Below are positions 1 through 12,306 of a DNA stretch of 62,500 nucleotides, in pieces. Each line of letters starts with the position of its first letter. Position 1 is the first letter of the stretch. The stretch covers positions 570,001 through 632,500 of the forward strand of contig JACVTC010000087.1 in the NCBI GenBank assembly GCA_016946835.1. The letters are read 5' to 3'. Below the pieces are notes generated by a model. The model made no database searches. It was not told the DNA's origin and saw nothing but the letters and a program-made list of their open reading frames with translations. Both the position numbers and the translations under genes were made by a program. The stretch comes from Neocallimastix lanati (nom. inval.). Taxonomy: Eukaryota > Neocallimastigomycota > Neocallimastigomycetes > Neocallimastigales > Neocallimastigaceae.

Positions 1-1181
1 TAATATAATATAATATATATATATATATAAACACATATAGTTTAATAAATTAATTAGTTAAAAAGACTTTTAAAATTATAATAACAGGATATAAGATAAT
101 AAATATTTACGAATGCAGAATAAATCTGGTGAATATTGAATATTAGTTGTGATATCAATCCACTTGTTGTTTAAAGAAGACATTTTAATTATATTGTATT
201 GGATTAAAGAAGTAAAAAAAAAAAGGATTTAAGAAATTTTTATTTAAAAAATGTTTCTATTTTTTTTTTTTTTTTTTATTTTGTTTTATCTTTTTTTTTT
301 TTTTTTTTTTTTTTTTTGTTAAGTAGAAAAAAAAAATAAAATAAAAAATATATATATATAAATATATTTATTATTTAATTATTTAATTATAATATATTTC
401 TATTTAATTTTATTTTATTTTTTTTTTTTTAATATATTTTAATATATAGATTTTAATATAAAATTTTTATATTTATTATTATTATTTTTTTTATCTTAAA
501 TTAAAAATCAAAAAAATCAAAAAAAAAAAAAAAAAAAAAAATTTCAAAATAAAAGGAATCTTTGAATGGCTAAAGCTTATAAAAAGATAACACATATAAT
601 AAAATCTTTTTTTTTTACTATTGTTATTTTGGTTTTCTTTACTTTTTAATTATTATTTTTATTTTATTTTGTTTTGTTTTATTCTATTTTTTTCTTAATT
701 CTCATTTATATTTTTAATAATAACTTATATGTAGTCTTTATTTTTTTTTTTAAGTCTTCATTTAATATATTTTATATAATAAAATAAATGAATAAATATA
801 TATATATAATTAAATAAATAAAATTTTTAATAAGATTTCAAAAAAAATAAAAATTAAGATTCATTTTATTATTAATTAAAGTTTAAAATAATAAAATATT
901 AAAACTCTTAAATTTTATTCGCCAATAAAATATAAAATTCTATATAATTATATATAATTAGAATTTTAATCATAAAAAAAATGTATTATACATCTAATAT
1001 ATATAATGGTAAAGATATGGAAAGGATTTAAAATAATAATTTAAAGCTCAATTAATACAATAATACAAAGTATAAAATATTAAACATCTTATTATATGAG
1101 ATGTTAATATTTTATATAGGTTTATTTGTGAATTTCATGAAATAATAATAATAATATTTAATTTATCTAGTTATAATCAAA

Positions 1182-1217
<36 letters not shown>

Positions 1218-1565
1218 AATAAATAATTTAAATTAAAAGTATGATTTTGTTAAATAATACTGAAATCTACTTCTATTATTATATTTAAATTACAAAATAA
1301 AAAAAAAAAAAATAGTAAATACTTATACATATACAATATAAAAATCAAAAATTCTGTACGACAATACTATATATATTTATATATATATAAAAAAAGAATT
1401 TATGTAATTTTAAGCACTTTTTTTTTTTTTTTTTTTTTTTTTTCTAAATATCTAAATTCACTTTTTGATCATAATTAAAGATAAAAAAAATAAATATGCA
1501 TTTTTTTTTACATTAAATAAATAAATAAAATAAATGTTATTCGTTACAATTTTTTTTTTTTATTT
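1..1565. other. AT-rich spacer, no gene seen
   Basis: Almost pure A+T with long T runs (about 258-277, 290-317, 1420-1443), a short A run near 520-540, TA-dinucleotide patches and an AAT/AAAT microsatellite near 1141-1226. No open frame with non-repetitive composition is visible on either strand. Confidence 0.8.
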
Positions 1566-1830
1566 TTAATTTCAGGTGTGTACCGCCCCCCTCAAGAGCA
1601 GAGCAGTGGGACTATTAAGGTAGTCACGCCACCACACTTCTCATGGGCATATATTATCCCTGCTGGAAGGGCTTACTAAGTATTCATCAGCATTGGTGCT
1701 CTAGCATGCATATTATTGCTGAGAGTTTTTTCTAGTACGGAGTACTTCTCCAGTTTCTAACTTCCCTTGGAAGTGAGACAAGTATAGCCTAACCCAAGGA
1801 TATGAGTACTACCTTGGCAAATGCATAAAT
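1566..1830 (-). repeat. Dispersed retroposon-like repeat, copy 1
   Basis: This G+C-richer island has a diverged partner at about 21322-21620 in the opposite orientation. Shared blocks include GGTAGTCAC at 1619-1627 and the stretch around GCATGCATATTATTGCT near 1704-1720. Read on the minus strand, the shared sequence ends in GGTACACACCTGAAAT followed by an A-rich tail, as a retroposon 3' end would. I see no protein frame shared by the copies and no convincing tRNA A/B boxes. It may be a SINE or the 3' end of a LINE. The family is not recognised and the left and right limits are approximate. Confidence 0.6.
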
Positions 1831-2396
1831 TGTCAGAAAGATAGCAATTTTAGTAGAATATATCTACATTACTTTGGTAAAATATATATCTACATGGATA
1901 CATGATATGTATCCAAATGCTAGTCATTTCCTCATAAATATATTAAATGACAGTTGTAAATACTTATATATTAATATAATAAGAAAAATTGAACAGATAT
2001 AATAATAAAATTCTTTTACTTTATTTTTTTTAAAAAAAAAAAAAGTTTATATACATATATAATAATAATAATAATAATTTAAATTTATAAATTTTTTTAC
2101 ATTTTTTTTTAGTTTAGTTATTAAACTTCTTCTCTATTTGATAAAATAACGAAGGGTTAAAAAAATAATAATTATAAGAAATTATCCGGAAAAAAAAAAA
2201 ATTTTTTTTTTTTTTTCAATTTTATTTAATATAATCATTACTTGTTAATTTTAATTTTCATCTTAATGTTTAATGTATTTATGTCAATAACAATAAATAT
2301 ATATATATATATTTATTATAATATAAAATATAAAATATAAGAAAAAAAAATAAAAAATAAAAAATAATAATAATAAAATAAAAATAAAAATAAAAA

Positions 2397-2458
<62 letters not shown>

Positions 2459-2597
2459 ATTTTATATTCAATTACATTATTCACAATAATTTTTTTTAAA
2501 TATTTGATTATTAAATATTATATTATAATATTATAATATTATATATATATATAATATATATATATTCTTTTTTTTTATTTTATTTTTTTTTTATCTA
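1831..2597. other. AT-rich spacer with a long A tract
   Basis: Spacer between the dispersed repeat and the next gene. It holds an A run of just over 50 bases (about 2404-2457) and TA repeats immediately upstream of the start codon at 2598. No gene seen. Confidence 0.75.
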
Positions 2598-3638
2598 ATG
2601 GATTCATATTTTGAAAATAATTTATATCTGAATAGAAAAGATAATGAAAATGATAACTCTTTACATTATACTCTTTCGATAAATTCTAAACCTCTAAAAA
2701 AAAAGGAAAATTATTCAAAATATAAAACAAATACATCGTTATCTGAAGATTTATTTAAAATTCCTAATATCGATAGTAGCTTAAGTCGGTTAAGTGTTAA
2801 TTCCATTGATTCGGATGATTCTCTTGGAGAAATTAATATTGTTGAAATTGATAATGGAAATGAAAATACTTTAAATTTACCATGTATTAATATTCATCAT
2901 CGTAAAAAAAATCTTAATAATCATCATAATAATGATGCCTCTTCCTCTTCATCTCAAATAAAAATAAATGTCGTGAAACATTCAAAAAATTCAAATCCTA
3001 ATATCCTCAATAGAATGAATACCCTTGAGGAAAGCCAACTCTTTGAAAAAATAAATACCTTACCTAATAATATTATTGATGAATCTTTTAATCACTTAAA
3101 AAAGAAAGGTATTTTAAATAAAAATAGAAATAGAAATAGAAATAAACTATTTAATTTAATATATATTAGTTATAATAATCATTATAATTGAATAGATTAA
3201 ATATATTTAATAAAAATTTATATTATATATATATATTGTTTTACCATAAAAAAAATTTATATAATTAATTAATTATTTAATAATATTTATATTTATTATA
3301 GAGAATTATTATAGATTATTAAAAGGTATTAAATAAATAATATTATTATATATGATATAAAAAAATCCTAATTCTTATACATTAATTAATCACTAATTAT
3401 TTATTATATTCAAATATATATATATATATATAAAATATTTTTTTTATTAATATCGCAAATTGAAATAGATTCTGAAAAAAGTGAAAAAAGTATATATAAT
3501 GATATATATGATGGTCTTTATTTAAAGATGGTATATATTAATTATGAATTTAATATAAAAATAATAATATTATTATTATTATAGATTTTTATAAAATTTT
3601 TTATAAAATTTTTATAAATGTTCCTCAATGAATAAAAA

Positions 3639-3675
<37 letters not shown>

Positions 3676-6600
3676 AAAATATTTTTATTTAATATATATA
3701 TATATATATATATATCATTTATTATTAATATTATCATTATTATTATTATTTTAATCTAAAAGAATGGACTAAGTAAGGAAAGTACAAGACTTATTGATTA
3801 TATTAATGATGATATAAATAACGATAATAATAATAATAATAATAATAGTAATAGTAATAAAATTGAGGAAATCAAAATTAAAGGTCAAAAATTATCAACA
3901 AAGAAAAGGAAAAATAAAACAGAAAAAGAAAAAAAAGATAAAATAATCTCATATCAGTCTCTCTCTAACGCCAATAACAATAATAGCAAGAACAACAGCA
4001 ACAACAACAATATTAATATTAATAATGATAACAATAATGATGATAATAACATAAATGAAAATATAGGCATAGAAGCTGTAGCAAGTTCAATAAAACTTTT
4101 AACTAAAAATTTTCCAAAGAAAAAATTAACAAGACAATTAACCCTACAAAATGAAAAAATACTTCATGGTCATGAAAGCGATATTTCAAAAAATAAAAGT
4201 AAAAAAAATGTCTCAAAAATTCATAAAAATCATAAAAAATTTGATTCATCAGAAAATCTTCTTCATGCTAAAGTCGTTAAAAAGAACATTTCTTCCAAAA
4301 AGAGTAAAAAAAGTAAAAAAAAAAAATTGACTAATAAAAAAGATAGTAGTAACAGTATCAGTAGCTGTAGTGCTACTAGTAAAAGTAATAGTAACGGTAT
4401 AACCGATGAACATTCAACTACTAATAGTAAAAGTGATTTAAATATAAATTCTAAATTTTTAATTCAAACGAATACGAAGGATCAAAATGAGTTAACAAAA
4501 ACTGAAAAAGTGAAAACAACTTCCACTGAAATTAATCATTTCGAAGAAGATGACAATGAAATTTTCATTTCTGATAATAATAATAATAATAATTATGATA
4601 ATAATAAAAATAAAACTTTTAAAAATAAAAATTTTAATTATGACATTAATAATAAAAAAATAATTATTGATGATGATAATGATAATGATGATGATGATGA
4701 TGATAATGACTTAATTAATAGTATACTCAATAAAAAATCTAAACCAGAAGATAAAAGGCGGGAAATTTTAAAAAATGATAAAAGTACTTCTCATACTACT
4801 GTTGAAAGTATTGAATCTATCGATACGGATGAATGTATTAAAATACTTATAAATAATAACTATTCTGGTTCAAATGTCATAATAAAAGGAAATGTCTTTG
4901 ATTCTCCAGTTGTAGAGGAGAGGCCTACCGATACTCATGCCATAAATAACTCAGATAAACCAAACGAAAAAGAAAGCATCATTAAAATAACAAGTACGAC
5001 TAAATCTGGAGGTACTAAAAGTAGTAAGAGTGAAAAAATTAATATTGATAATGAAAATGGAAGTAATTATACAAATATAAAAATGAATAATCCTAAAAAT
5101 AATAAAAGTAAAGGAAATTATCGTACAGAAAAAAATAATGAAACTAGGAATACAAATTCAAATCACAGTAAAAAAGATAAAATTCATAATGATAATGACG
5201 AGTATATCAGTGTGATTAATGAGAACACCAATCGTAAAAAAAATGATATTATTACTATAAGCGAAGTTAGTCGTAATACCAATAGTGATACTAATATAAA
5301 AAATGAGATGAATAAAAACATTAACATCAACAACAATAATAATAATAATAATATTAATGATACTAATATTACAAATCCGAATGATGATCTAAATAATCAT
5401 GATCATAGGAAAATTTTATGCGATGAATTGAATGATGATAATGATAATGATGATATTAAAAAAAATATTAGTATAATAATAGAAAGTCTCAACGATGGTA
5501 AAAAAGTTAAAGAATTTAATCCAAATTCAATTACAAAAAACAAAAACGAAACTACTATTGTTAATGAACCTTTAAATAATGAAACAGGAAATACTTATTA
5601 TATTACTGAGGATGACTTGAATAATACAGAAAATGAAGATATTACCATAAAAAATGATCACGATGTTAATAAAAATGAATTTAATAATAATCCTGTCGAT
5701 AATATAAATAAAAATGATCATGATAGCAATAATAAAATATATGATATTGATACTAACAAAATTAATGATACAAAAATAAAAGGAAATGACGAAAATATAA
5801 ACAAAATCAATAATGAGAAATATATGGAAGATGCTCAAAATATTAAAATTTATGATGAAAATATAAATGACAAAGATATGAATGAAAATAATAGTGATAA
5901 GCATAATGATAATATCAAAGTTAATACGGAAAGGATAAATGATATAACTATAAATGAAAAAAATATTAATGATAATTTTATAAATGACAAAAATATAAAT
6001 GATACAACTATAAGCAGTGAAAATATAACAAATGAAAATATCAAAAATGAAAATGTAAAGAATGAAAATAAAAGCAAAAGCAATTCAGATACAGTAAATG
6101 AGGATATTAAAAATTCAGATGCCAATATTATAATCCATGATAAGGATATTAACAATGAAAATAATGATAATATATATAATAATAATAATAATAATAATAC
6201 TAAAATTTATGATGAAAATAAATATATGGATAAAGAGAAAGAAAGAGGAAATAAAATTGAAAATAATGGTCATTTAAATAATATAAAAGATAATAATTTT
6301 GAAGCTCAAACTCAAAATCATTCTAAGTGTGATCATAAAGCTCATTCAAAACACCCTACAGAACAAGATCAAATTATGAATGATAGTAATCCTTTAAATC
6401 ATCAAAATCGTTCAAGTCACCCAGAGATAAATAAAAATGAAAATGAAAATGAAAATGAAAATAAAAATGAAAATAAAAATAAAAATGAAAATGAAAATGT
6501 AGTAAGTAATAATAAGGATTGGTATGATGATAATAAGAATATCAATAAAAATAGAATAGCTACTCAAAATCATACAAATGAAACAAAAATAAATACAAAT

Positions 6601-7275
6601 AATAATAAAAATGATAATCAACATAAAAGTACCAGTAAGAGTAGTAATATAAGTAACAATCAAAGTAATAAAATTCATAATAGTCATCATGATGAAAATA
6701 TCAATATAAATAAATCAATTAAGGACAGTAGTTTACAAGATCAAATTCAAAAAAACAATATTAAAAGAAATACGTTATCAAGGGAGTCTAAATCCGAAAT
6801 ATCATCAAAACCATCAAAAAATAAATCTAATAATTTAATGACAAAAAAAAGTACATCCAAATTAAATTTAGGCACTTCTCAAAAACTTGAAAAAGGCAAC
6901 TTATCAACGAAAAAAAATAATTTACTGATGAATAGAAGTATCGGTAGAACATCAACCCCGAAAATTAAAAAAAATAGGATAAGACCTAGCACGACGAGCA
7001 GCAGCCATGGTCTCTCCAAAAATTCCAAAAATTCCAAAAATATCAAGAATTCTAAAAATTCCATAATAAATAAAATTATGAAAAATAAGTGTAATCGCTA
7101 TCTGTATGATAATATCAATGACATAAACGATGATATGGACTACACTGAAAAACAAGAAAAATATACAGAAAAACAGTCCCTTATTGATCGAAAGAATTTT
7201 GTATGGCTCCAAAAGAGAGCAGAAGTTATTTTTATAAATGAATTACTTCACTTTATTGAAAAAGAAAAAGATTAA
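2598..7275 (+). CDS. Asn/Lys/Asp-rich low-complexity protein, three-exon model
   Basis: I do not recognise this gene. My model joins exons 2598-3108, 3469-3530 and 3763-7275. Donors are GTATTT and GTATAT; acceptors are AAATAG and CTAAAAG. The phases agree (511 nt, then 62 nt, then frame 0), the 62-nt exon is open, and the third exon has no in-frame ATG in its first 560 bases. Both facts argue against separate genes. The predicted protein is 1361 residues, hydrophilic, dominated by Asn, Lys, Asp, Glu, Ser and Ile. It has homopolymeric Asn and Asp runs, repeated Asn-Glu-Asn/Asn-Lys-Asn motifs around 6430-6500, a basic Ser/Lys-rich stretch near 6950-7070, and a less biased C-terminus (7180-7275). 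No signal peptide, membrane segment or catalytic motif is visible. It is probably a disordered nuclear or cytosolic protein; function unknown. Confidence 0.72.
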
Positions 7276-7756
7276 TATATATATATATATTTTTTAAAAA
7301 AAAAAAAAAAAATAATATTAATCTTTTTCTAAGAAATAAAAAAAGCAAAATTTAAAAAAATATATATATAAAAATAATTATTATTATTATTATTATTTTC
7401 TCTTATTCTTTACAGTTACTAATTTATGATTAATTATAAATTTTTTATATTAAATGTTTTATCGTAATAAAAAAATTTTTAAATAAGATTTCACCATTAT
7501 TATTTTTATTTTTTATTTTTTATTATTATTATCTATATTTTACATTAAATATTTCATATTAATAATAATTGGAAATTAAATAATATTTTAAATATTAGAT
7601 TTAAATATATATAAATATATATATTGCATTAAATATTTTATCATAATAAGAAAAATTAAAATAGAAAAAAAATTTTTTACCATTAGTTATATTATTCAAA
7701 TTTATACCTATTAGGAAGATTAAAAATAAAATAAAATAAAATAAAATAAGAAATAT

Positions 7757-7759
<3 letters not shown>
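7276..7759. other. AT-rich spacer ending in a LINE target duplication
   Basis: Spacer downstream of the Asn-rich gene with TA and TTA repeats. Its last 15 bases (7745-7759, AATAAGAAATATAAA) recur at 9525-9539 on the far side of the LINE copy, so they are the likely target-site duplication. No gene seen. Confidence 0.7.
7745..7759. repeat. Target-site duplication, left copy (LINE copy 1)
   Basis: AATAAGAAATATAAA, identical to 9525-9539; it abuts the poly(A)/T end of the element. The motif is AT-rich, so chance similarity cannot be wholly excluded, but both copies lie exactly at the element ends. Confidence 0.7.
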
Positions 7760-7794
<35 letters not shown>

Positions 7795-9524
7795 CAGGGA
7801 AGAGAATACACTTCCAAAAACTTTATTAAATTTTATTTTAAAAAATACATGTAGGTGAAAAGTACATTAGAAATTAAAAATAAAAAGTTAGAAAATAAAA
7901 AATAAAAAATAAAAAAGCTCGAAAATACTATGTATTTCGGCAAGTTGTACTATGCGGGAATTTTACCCTTCCTATCAAATAAAAAAGAAATAAAATTTAG
8001 AAGTAACATCCTTAAAATAGATAGTGTGGTGTCCACTAAACTCTCCCCGGATTCATCATTTATTGAGCTACTAGGGCGAGAATCACCCTTCGTAGTAATA
8101 GATGATAATCCTGTATTTTCATTATGCCTTATCAGTACGACGTCGACGCTCTTGGTTAAGTTTGATATTTTGCAATACCTATCAAATAATAGCTCAAACG
8201 AACTACTTATGATAGGTATTGCATTTGTTAAGAATTCCGCCAAGCCCACAATTTTTGGAACAGGTGACTCAGATGAACCTTTGAAAAGTAGTTCATTTAA
8301 ATGTCTCTGTTCCCCACTATCGAAATGTAGTTCATTTAAAACTAAAGTCCCACCAAGAAGGAACAAGTATATATAATGATTGATATAATCTTCAAAATCA
8401 GAAATAGAGTCATAGGAAGAAAGAGGATTAAACGCTCTAATCTTCCTAAGGAATAAAACATAGAGATCATCGATGAAATTTAAAGAATTCCATCTAAAAG
8501 ATGCAAGAGCATCGCATTTAAAAATCCAATGTTCAAAAGATTGATTACCTTCACCACAACATGGGCAGGACTTTGGACAATCTTCTGAAACTCTACCCAT
8601 TCTAATAGCAATAGTAGTATTGTATTTATAACCACAGCGTAAACGTATAATCCACGAAAATCCTAAGTTGAATTGGGGATATTTTAAGCTAAGCATTATT
8701 ATAGCTTTATTGTTTGAGAACTTGTTACTATCGTAGTTTTGACCTTTAATACCTTGAAATCTGGAAACTGATTTCCAGTAACGTTCTATAATATCGTCAT
8801 ATTTTACACATTTATATTTTTTGATTTTTTTATATAGTGTTCTAGATTCTTTAGTCCAGGAATAATAAGGCATTTTGGGAATAGATTTAATAAGATCCTT
8901 TATGATACAGTTTGATTTACTCCATTTTGCAAATGATTTAATCTGTAAGGCTGCGCAGATACCAGCAATAGGAGGAATGCTTAGATCTCGAGATAAAGCA
9001 TAAGTACTCATTGTTGAATTATGTCTAATATAGTCATTGTTTTCTGTATTTGTTTTACCATTTTTAGAGAAGGAACCGATACACCAAAATAGACCAGTAT
9101 TAATTAATGTTTGAATTCTAGCCGTTCTAGATTTGTTTGAACCAAGTAAAGGAGAATAATAAATTACTTTACTAATAACAAAGGATTGAAGAACTTTTTT
9201 CTTGTATACAATAGGAATAAGTTTATTTGAAAAGAAACGTGTAAATGAAAGAAGGGATTTTCTAACTTTAAAATGCATGTGAGATATAATGTGTTCTAGT
9301 AGGAGATCATCTGAAAAAGGAATACCAAGATAGACATAACTAGAAACTTTAGGAATATCATTCTTTCCTAAATAGAAGGTTGGATCACTATAGTTTGGAG
9401 GAGGTTGGAAGTTCATTGGTTTTATAACCATAGTTGCACACTTTTCAATACCAAAAGTCATTTCATTTAAATTAGCCCATTTATGTACCTTTTTTAATAA
9501 TTTTTCTAAATTTTTTGCACTTGG
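7760..9524 (-). mobile_element. 5'-truncated non-LTR retrotransposon (LINE), copy 1
   Basis: The element runs on the minus strand. Its 3' end reads AAGTGTATTCTCTTCCCTGTCTA followed by a poly(A) tail (plus-strand T run about 7760-7790). It is flanked by a 15-bp direct repeat (7745-7759 and 9525-9539), the expected target-site duplication of target-primed reverse transcription. The 5' end is truncated inside the reverse transcriptase domain. A second copy lies at 60368-62120 and a decayed relative at 13571-14795. Confidence 0.9.
7950..9524 (-). pseudogene. LINE reverse transcriptase C-terminal part (copy 1)
   Basis: This is an uninterrupted frame from the 5' truncation point to a TAG at 7950-7952. 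An internal ATG gives 503 residues, but the frame is open a further 21 codons to the element edge, so that ATG is not a true start. The first residues resemble the segment just after the catalytic YxDD of LINE reverse transcriptases (an LEKLLKKV helix, then a thumb-like region with a conserved KC). A zinc-binding motif of the zf-RVT type lies near the C-terminal third (CPCCG, then H and C with the usual spacing, about 8500-8580). The catalytic reverse transcriptase core and any ORF1 or endonuclease are missing, so this copy cannot move by itself. The lack of stops suggests a young insertion. Confidence 0.88.
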
Positions 9525-9539
9525 AATAAGAAATATAAA
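9525..9539. repeat. Target-site duplication, right copy (LINE copy 1)
   Basis: Matches 7745-7759 over 15 bases and marks the 5' truncation point of the element. Confidence 0.7.
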
Positions 9540-10090
9540 AATAAAACTATTATTTAAGTTTCATAAATTTCTTTATATATATATATACATATATGTATTA
9601 TTGTACTTTTATACTTTTTCAATTGATAATATTAATTTTAATGACATTAAAAAAAAAAAAAAAAAAAAAAAATAGAACAACTTTCATAATCTTCTAAATA
9701 ATTCCTTATAACTATTTATAATATAAATTATTTTTATAATACCAATTATAATTAAAAATTTTTTCTTTAATTGAAAAAAAAAAAAATGTTACACAAAAAT
9801 TTAAACATTCAAGAAAAAAACTCTTATTATATAAATTTTTAATAATAATTTATATAAATTTTTTATTCATATTAATATAAAATAATTACTTTTATTATTC
9901 TAATTTTTTTTTTTTTTTTTTATGTTTATAAATTATTTATTTTTATCATGATAATAATAGATATTTCGTATTGATATTATTTTTAAATTAATATATATAA
10001 TAATGATATATATTTTTTTATTTAATTTTTTGTTAAATATATATATATATTTATTTAAATTATTAATTATTAATTTATTTATTAATTTGT
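9540..10090. other. AT-rich spacer downstream of alpha-SNAP gene
   Basis: Spacer with A and T runs (around 9651-9672 and 9906-9920). No gene seen. Confidence 0.75.
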
Positions 10091-11555
10091 TTATAAAATA
10101 GATTTAGCTTTTTTTTCAGCATATTTTATCACTTTGTCAATAATTGTCGATTGCCATTCAGAAATGTTATGAGTTTGCTTATATTTGGTACATAAATCCT
10201 TAACTGCATCAACATTATCGATAGTAATGGCTATATCAACATCCTATTTAAAAATTGAAATTAAAATTAAAATTAAAATTAATATATATATATATATATA
10301 TTTATATATTAAAAATTATTAGAATAGTTTGCAATAGAAAAAAAAATTATATATAATACTGATTTTAATACTCTAATAATATATATTTTAAATAATTCAT
10401 TTATTTTTAATTGTTCTTTTTTTTTTTTTTTCTCCATAAAAACTTACATGACATAAATCATATTCAGCTGAATCTGCGAAAACTGGATAGGCATCAATGT
10501 ATTTATCAAGAGTAGCAGAAAAATCATCAAAATTGTTCTTATTGACAGATTTATTTAATTGAAGAAGAGAAGCTTTACCGAGAGCACTAGTAACATTGTA
10601 CTTTAATAATGGTTCATTAGCACTTCTCTTTGCGATATCTTCAAAAAGTCCAATAGCTTTTTCAGTATAATCATCACCCATTTCTGCTGCTAAGTCAGCT
10701 TGAGCAATTCTAGTTTGCATAGTACTATTGTTATTTTCAATTTTATTGTATAATTCAACGGCAGAAGTATAATTTTCGAAAGAAGACTTTAAATTCTTTT
10801 GTGCCTTGGATATTTGAGCCATTGATTCATATAATCTAGCAGCTCTTGAAATAGTTCTTTCATTATTAGCAAATAAATTAGCAGAAGCTCTAGCGTTTTC
10901 ATATGCACGAGCTTTAAATATCAAATCAAAATTTTAATTTTAATTAAAATGCAAATAAATAATTATAAATAATAAATAATAAATAATAAATAATAAATAA
11001 TAATAATAATAATAAATAATAAAAAATAATAATAAAAAATAATAATAAAAAATAATAAAATATAATAAAAATTAAATAATAATAAATTATAATAAATTAT
11101 TTTTATAAAAAATAAATGCATTTCATAAATATATTTAATGCATCATAATATATATAGTTATATTAAATATATATATATATATCATATATTATTATTAAAA
11201 AAAAAAAAAATAGGTATTATTACATCATATAAAAAAATAAATAAATTAAATTTATATCATGAATATTGAATTAAAACTTAAAAATATATATATAAATACC
11301 ATAGTTTTCGTCACTTTGATAGACTTTGAAGGCATTTTCGTAATTAATAGCAGCTTCATTAGTATTATTTTGTTTTTCATATCCTTGAGCAGCTTTAACG
11401 TATAATTTACCGGCTTCTTTGTCTTTATTATTAATAACAATATTATTTTAACAATTAATATATGCATACATATATATATAATTAAATAATTAATAAATAG
11501 AAAACATATTAATATATCGGGCAATTTGAATTTTAAACTTTAACCTAAATTACTA

Positions 11556-11625
<70 letters not shown>

Positions 11626-12306
11626 TATTTATTAAATATTATTTTATTTTAAGCTTACAATTTTTTTGAGCCTTTTCCTTGTTTCCGGAAATGACATATC
11701 CTTCAAGTTCCTTTTCAATTTCAGCAGAGGAAAGTCCCTGACTACTACTTGAAGGACCACTACTTGAAGAACTACCACTATTATCACTATTTTTTACTCC
11801 ACCTATTGGAATCCATGAATTACAGAATCCAATAAACTTTGGTCCATTGTCAACACTACACAATGAACAAATGGAGTAATTATTATAAGTGTAATTTGGT
11901 AATGGAGCAACAACTTGAGAAATTGCATTATTGACTGAGTTTAAAACTTTAGAATTTGTAGTATTGGTTTTTTCTTTTCTTTTTTCTTCCATGTACTTTT
12001 TAAATGATTCTTCATCTTTTAAAATATTTTAGAATTAATTGATTTAAAGGAATTAATATTTTTAAATTTATAAATAAAAGTTTACTTATTATTTTATTTT
12101 TGTATAAAATTATATAACAATTTTTTTTAAAGAAGAAATAAAATATAAAAAATAAAATAATTATAATAATAATAATAATAAAAGTATTAATAATAATAAT
12201 AATATTATTATTATAGTTTTATAATACCTGGGTTTGTTTTGTAACAAACAGCACATAAAGCTGCAAATAATGCTAATTTCAACATATTACTGGTATCGTT
12301 TCCCAT
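10091..12306 (-). CDS. SEC17: Alpha-SNAP (Sec17-type) vesicle-fusion adaptor, five exons
   Basis: Alpha-SNAP bridges the SNARE bundle and the NSF ATPase so that SNARE complexes are disassembled after membrane fusion. Exons on the minus strand: 12306-12228, 12015-11659, 11422-11300, 10911-10448, 10243-10091. All junctions have GT/AG and matching phase, giving 391 residues. Family hallmarks are the helical repeats in residues 146-300, the EPLLKY element at about 286-291, YPVFADS at about 328-334, and the acidic stretch and basic C-terminal helix of the last exon (residues 342-391). Alpha-SNAPs are usually near 290-300 residues. Here the first ~120 residues are extra: a hydrophobic segment at about 8-22, a Cys-containing stretch, then a Ser/Gly-rich linker. 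The usual glycine-rich membrane-binding loop is not evident. Exons 1-2 could be a wrongly joined neighbour, but the phases fit. Confidence 0.85.

Noticed and set aside
5572-6690. Several hydrophobic minus-strand frames opposite the Asn-rich gene
   Set aside because: Asn/Asp/Lys codons read as Ile/Val/Phe on the other strand; shadows of the sense gene.
7930-8376. 148-residue plus-strand frame, with a similar 116-residue antisense frame at 61511-61861
   Set aside because: Both are the antisense of the LINE reverse transcriptase C-terminus; they recur only because the LINE copies are similar.
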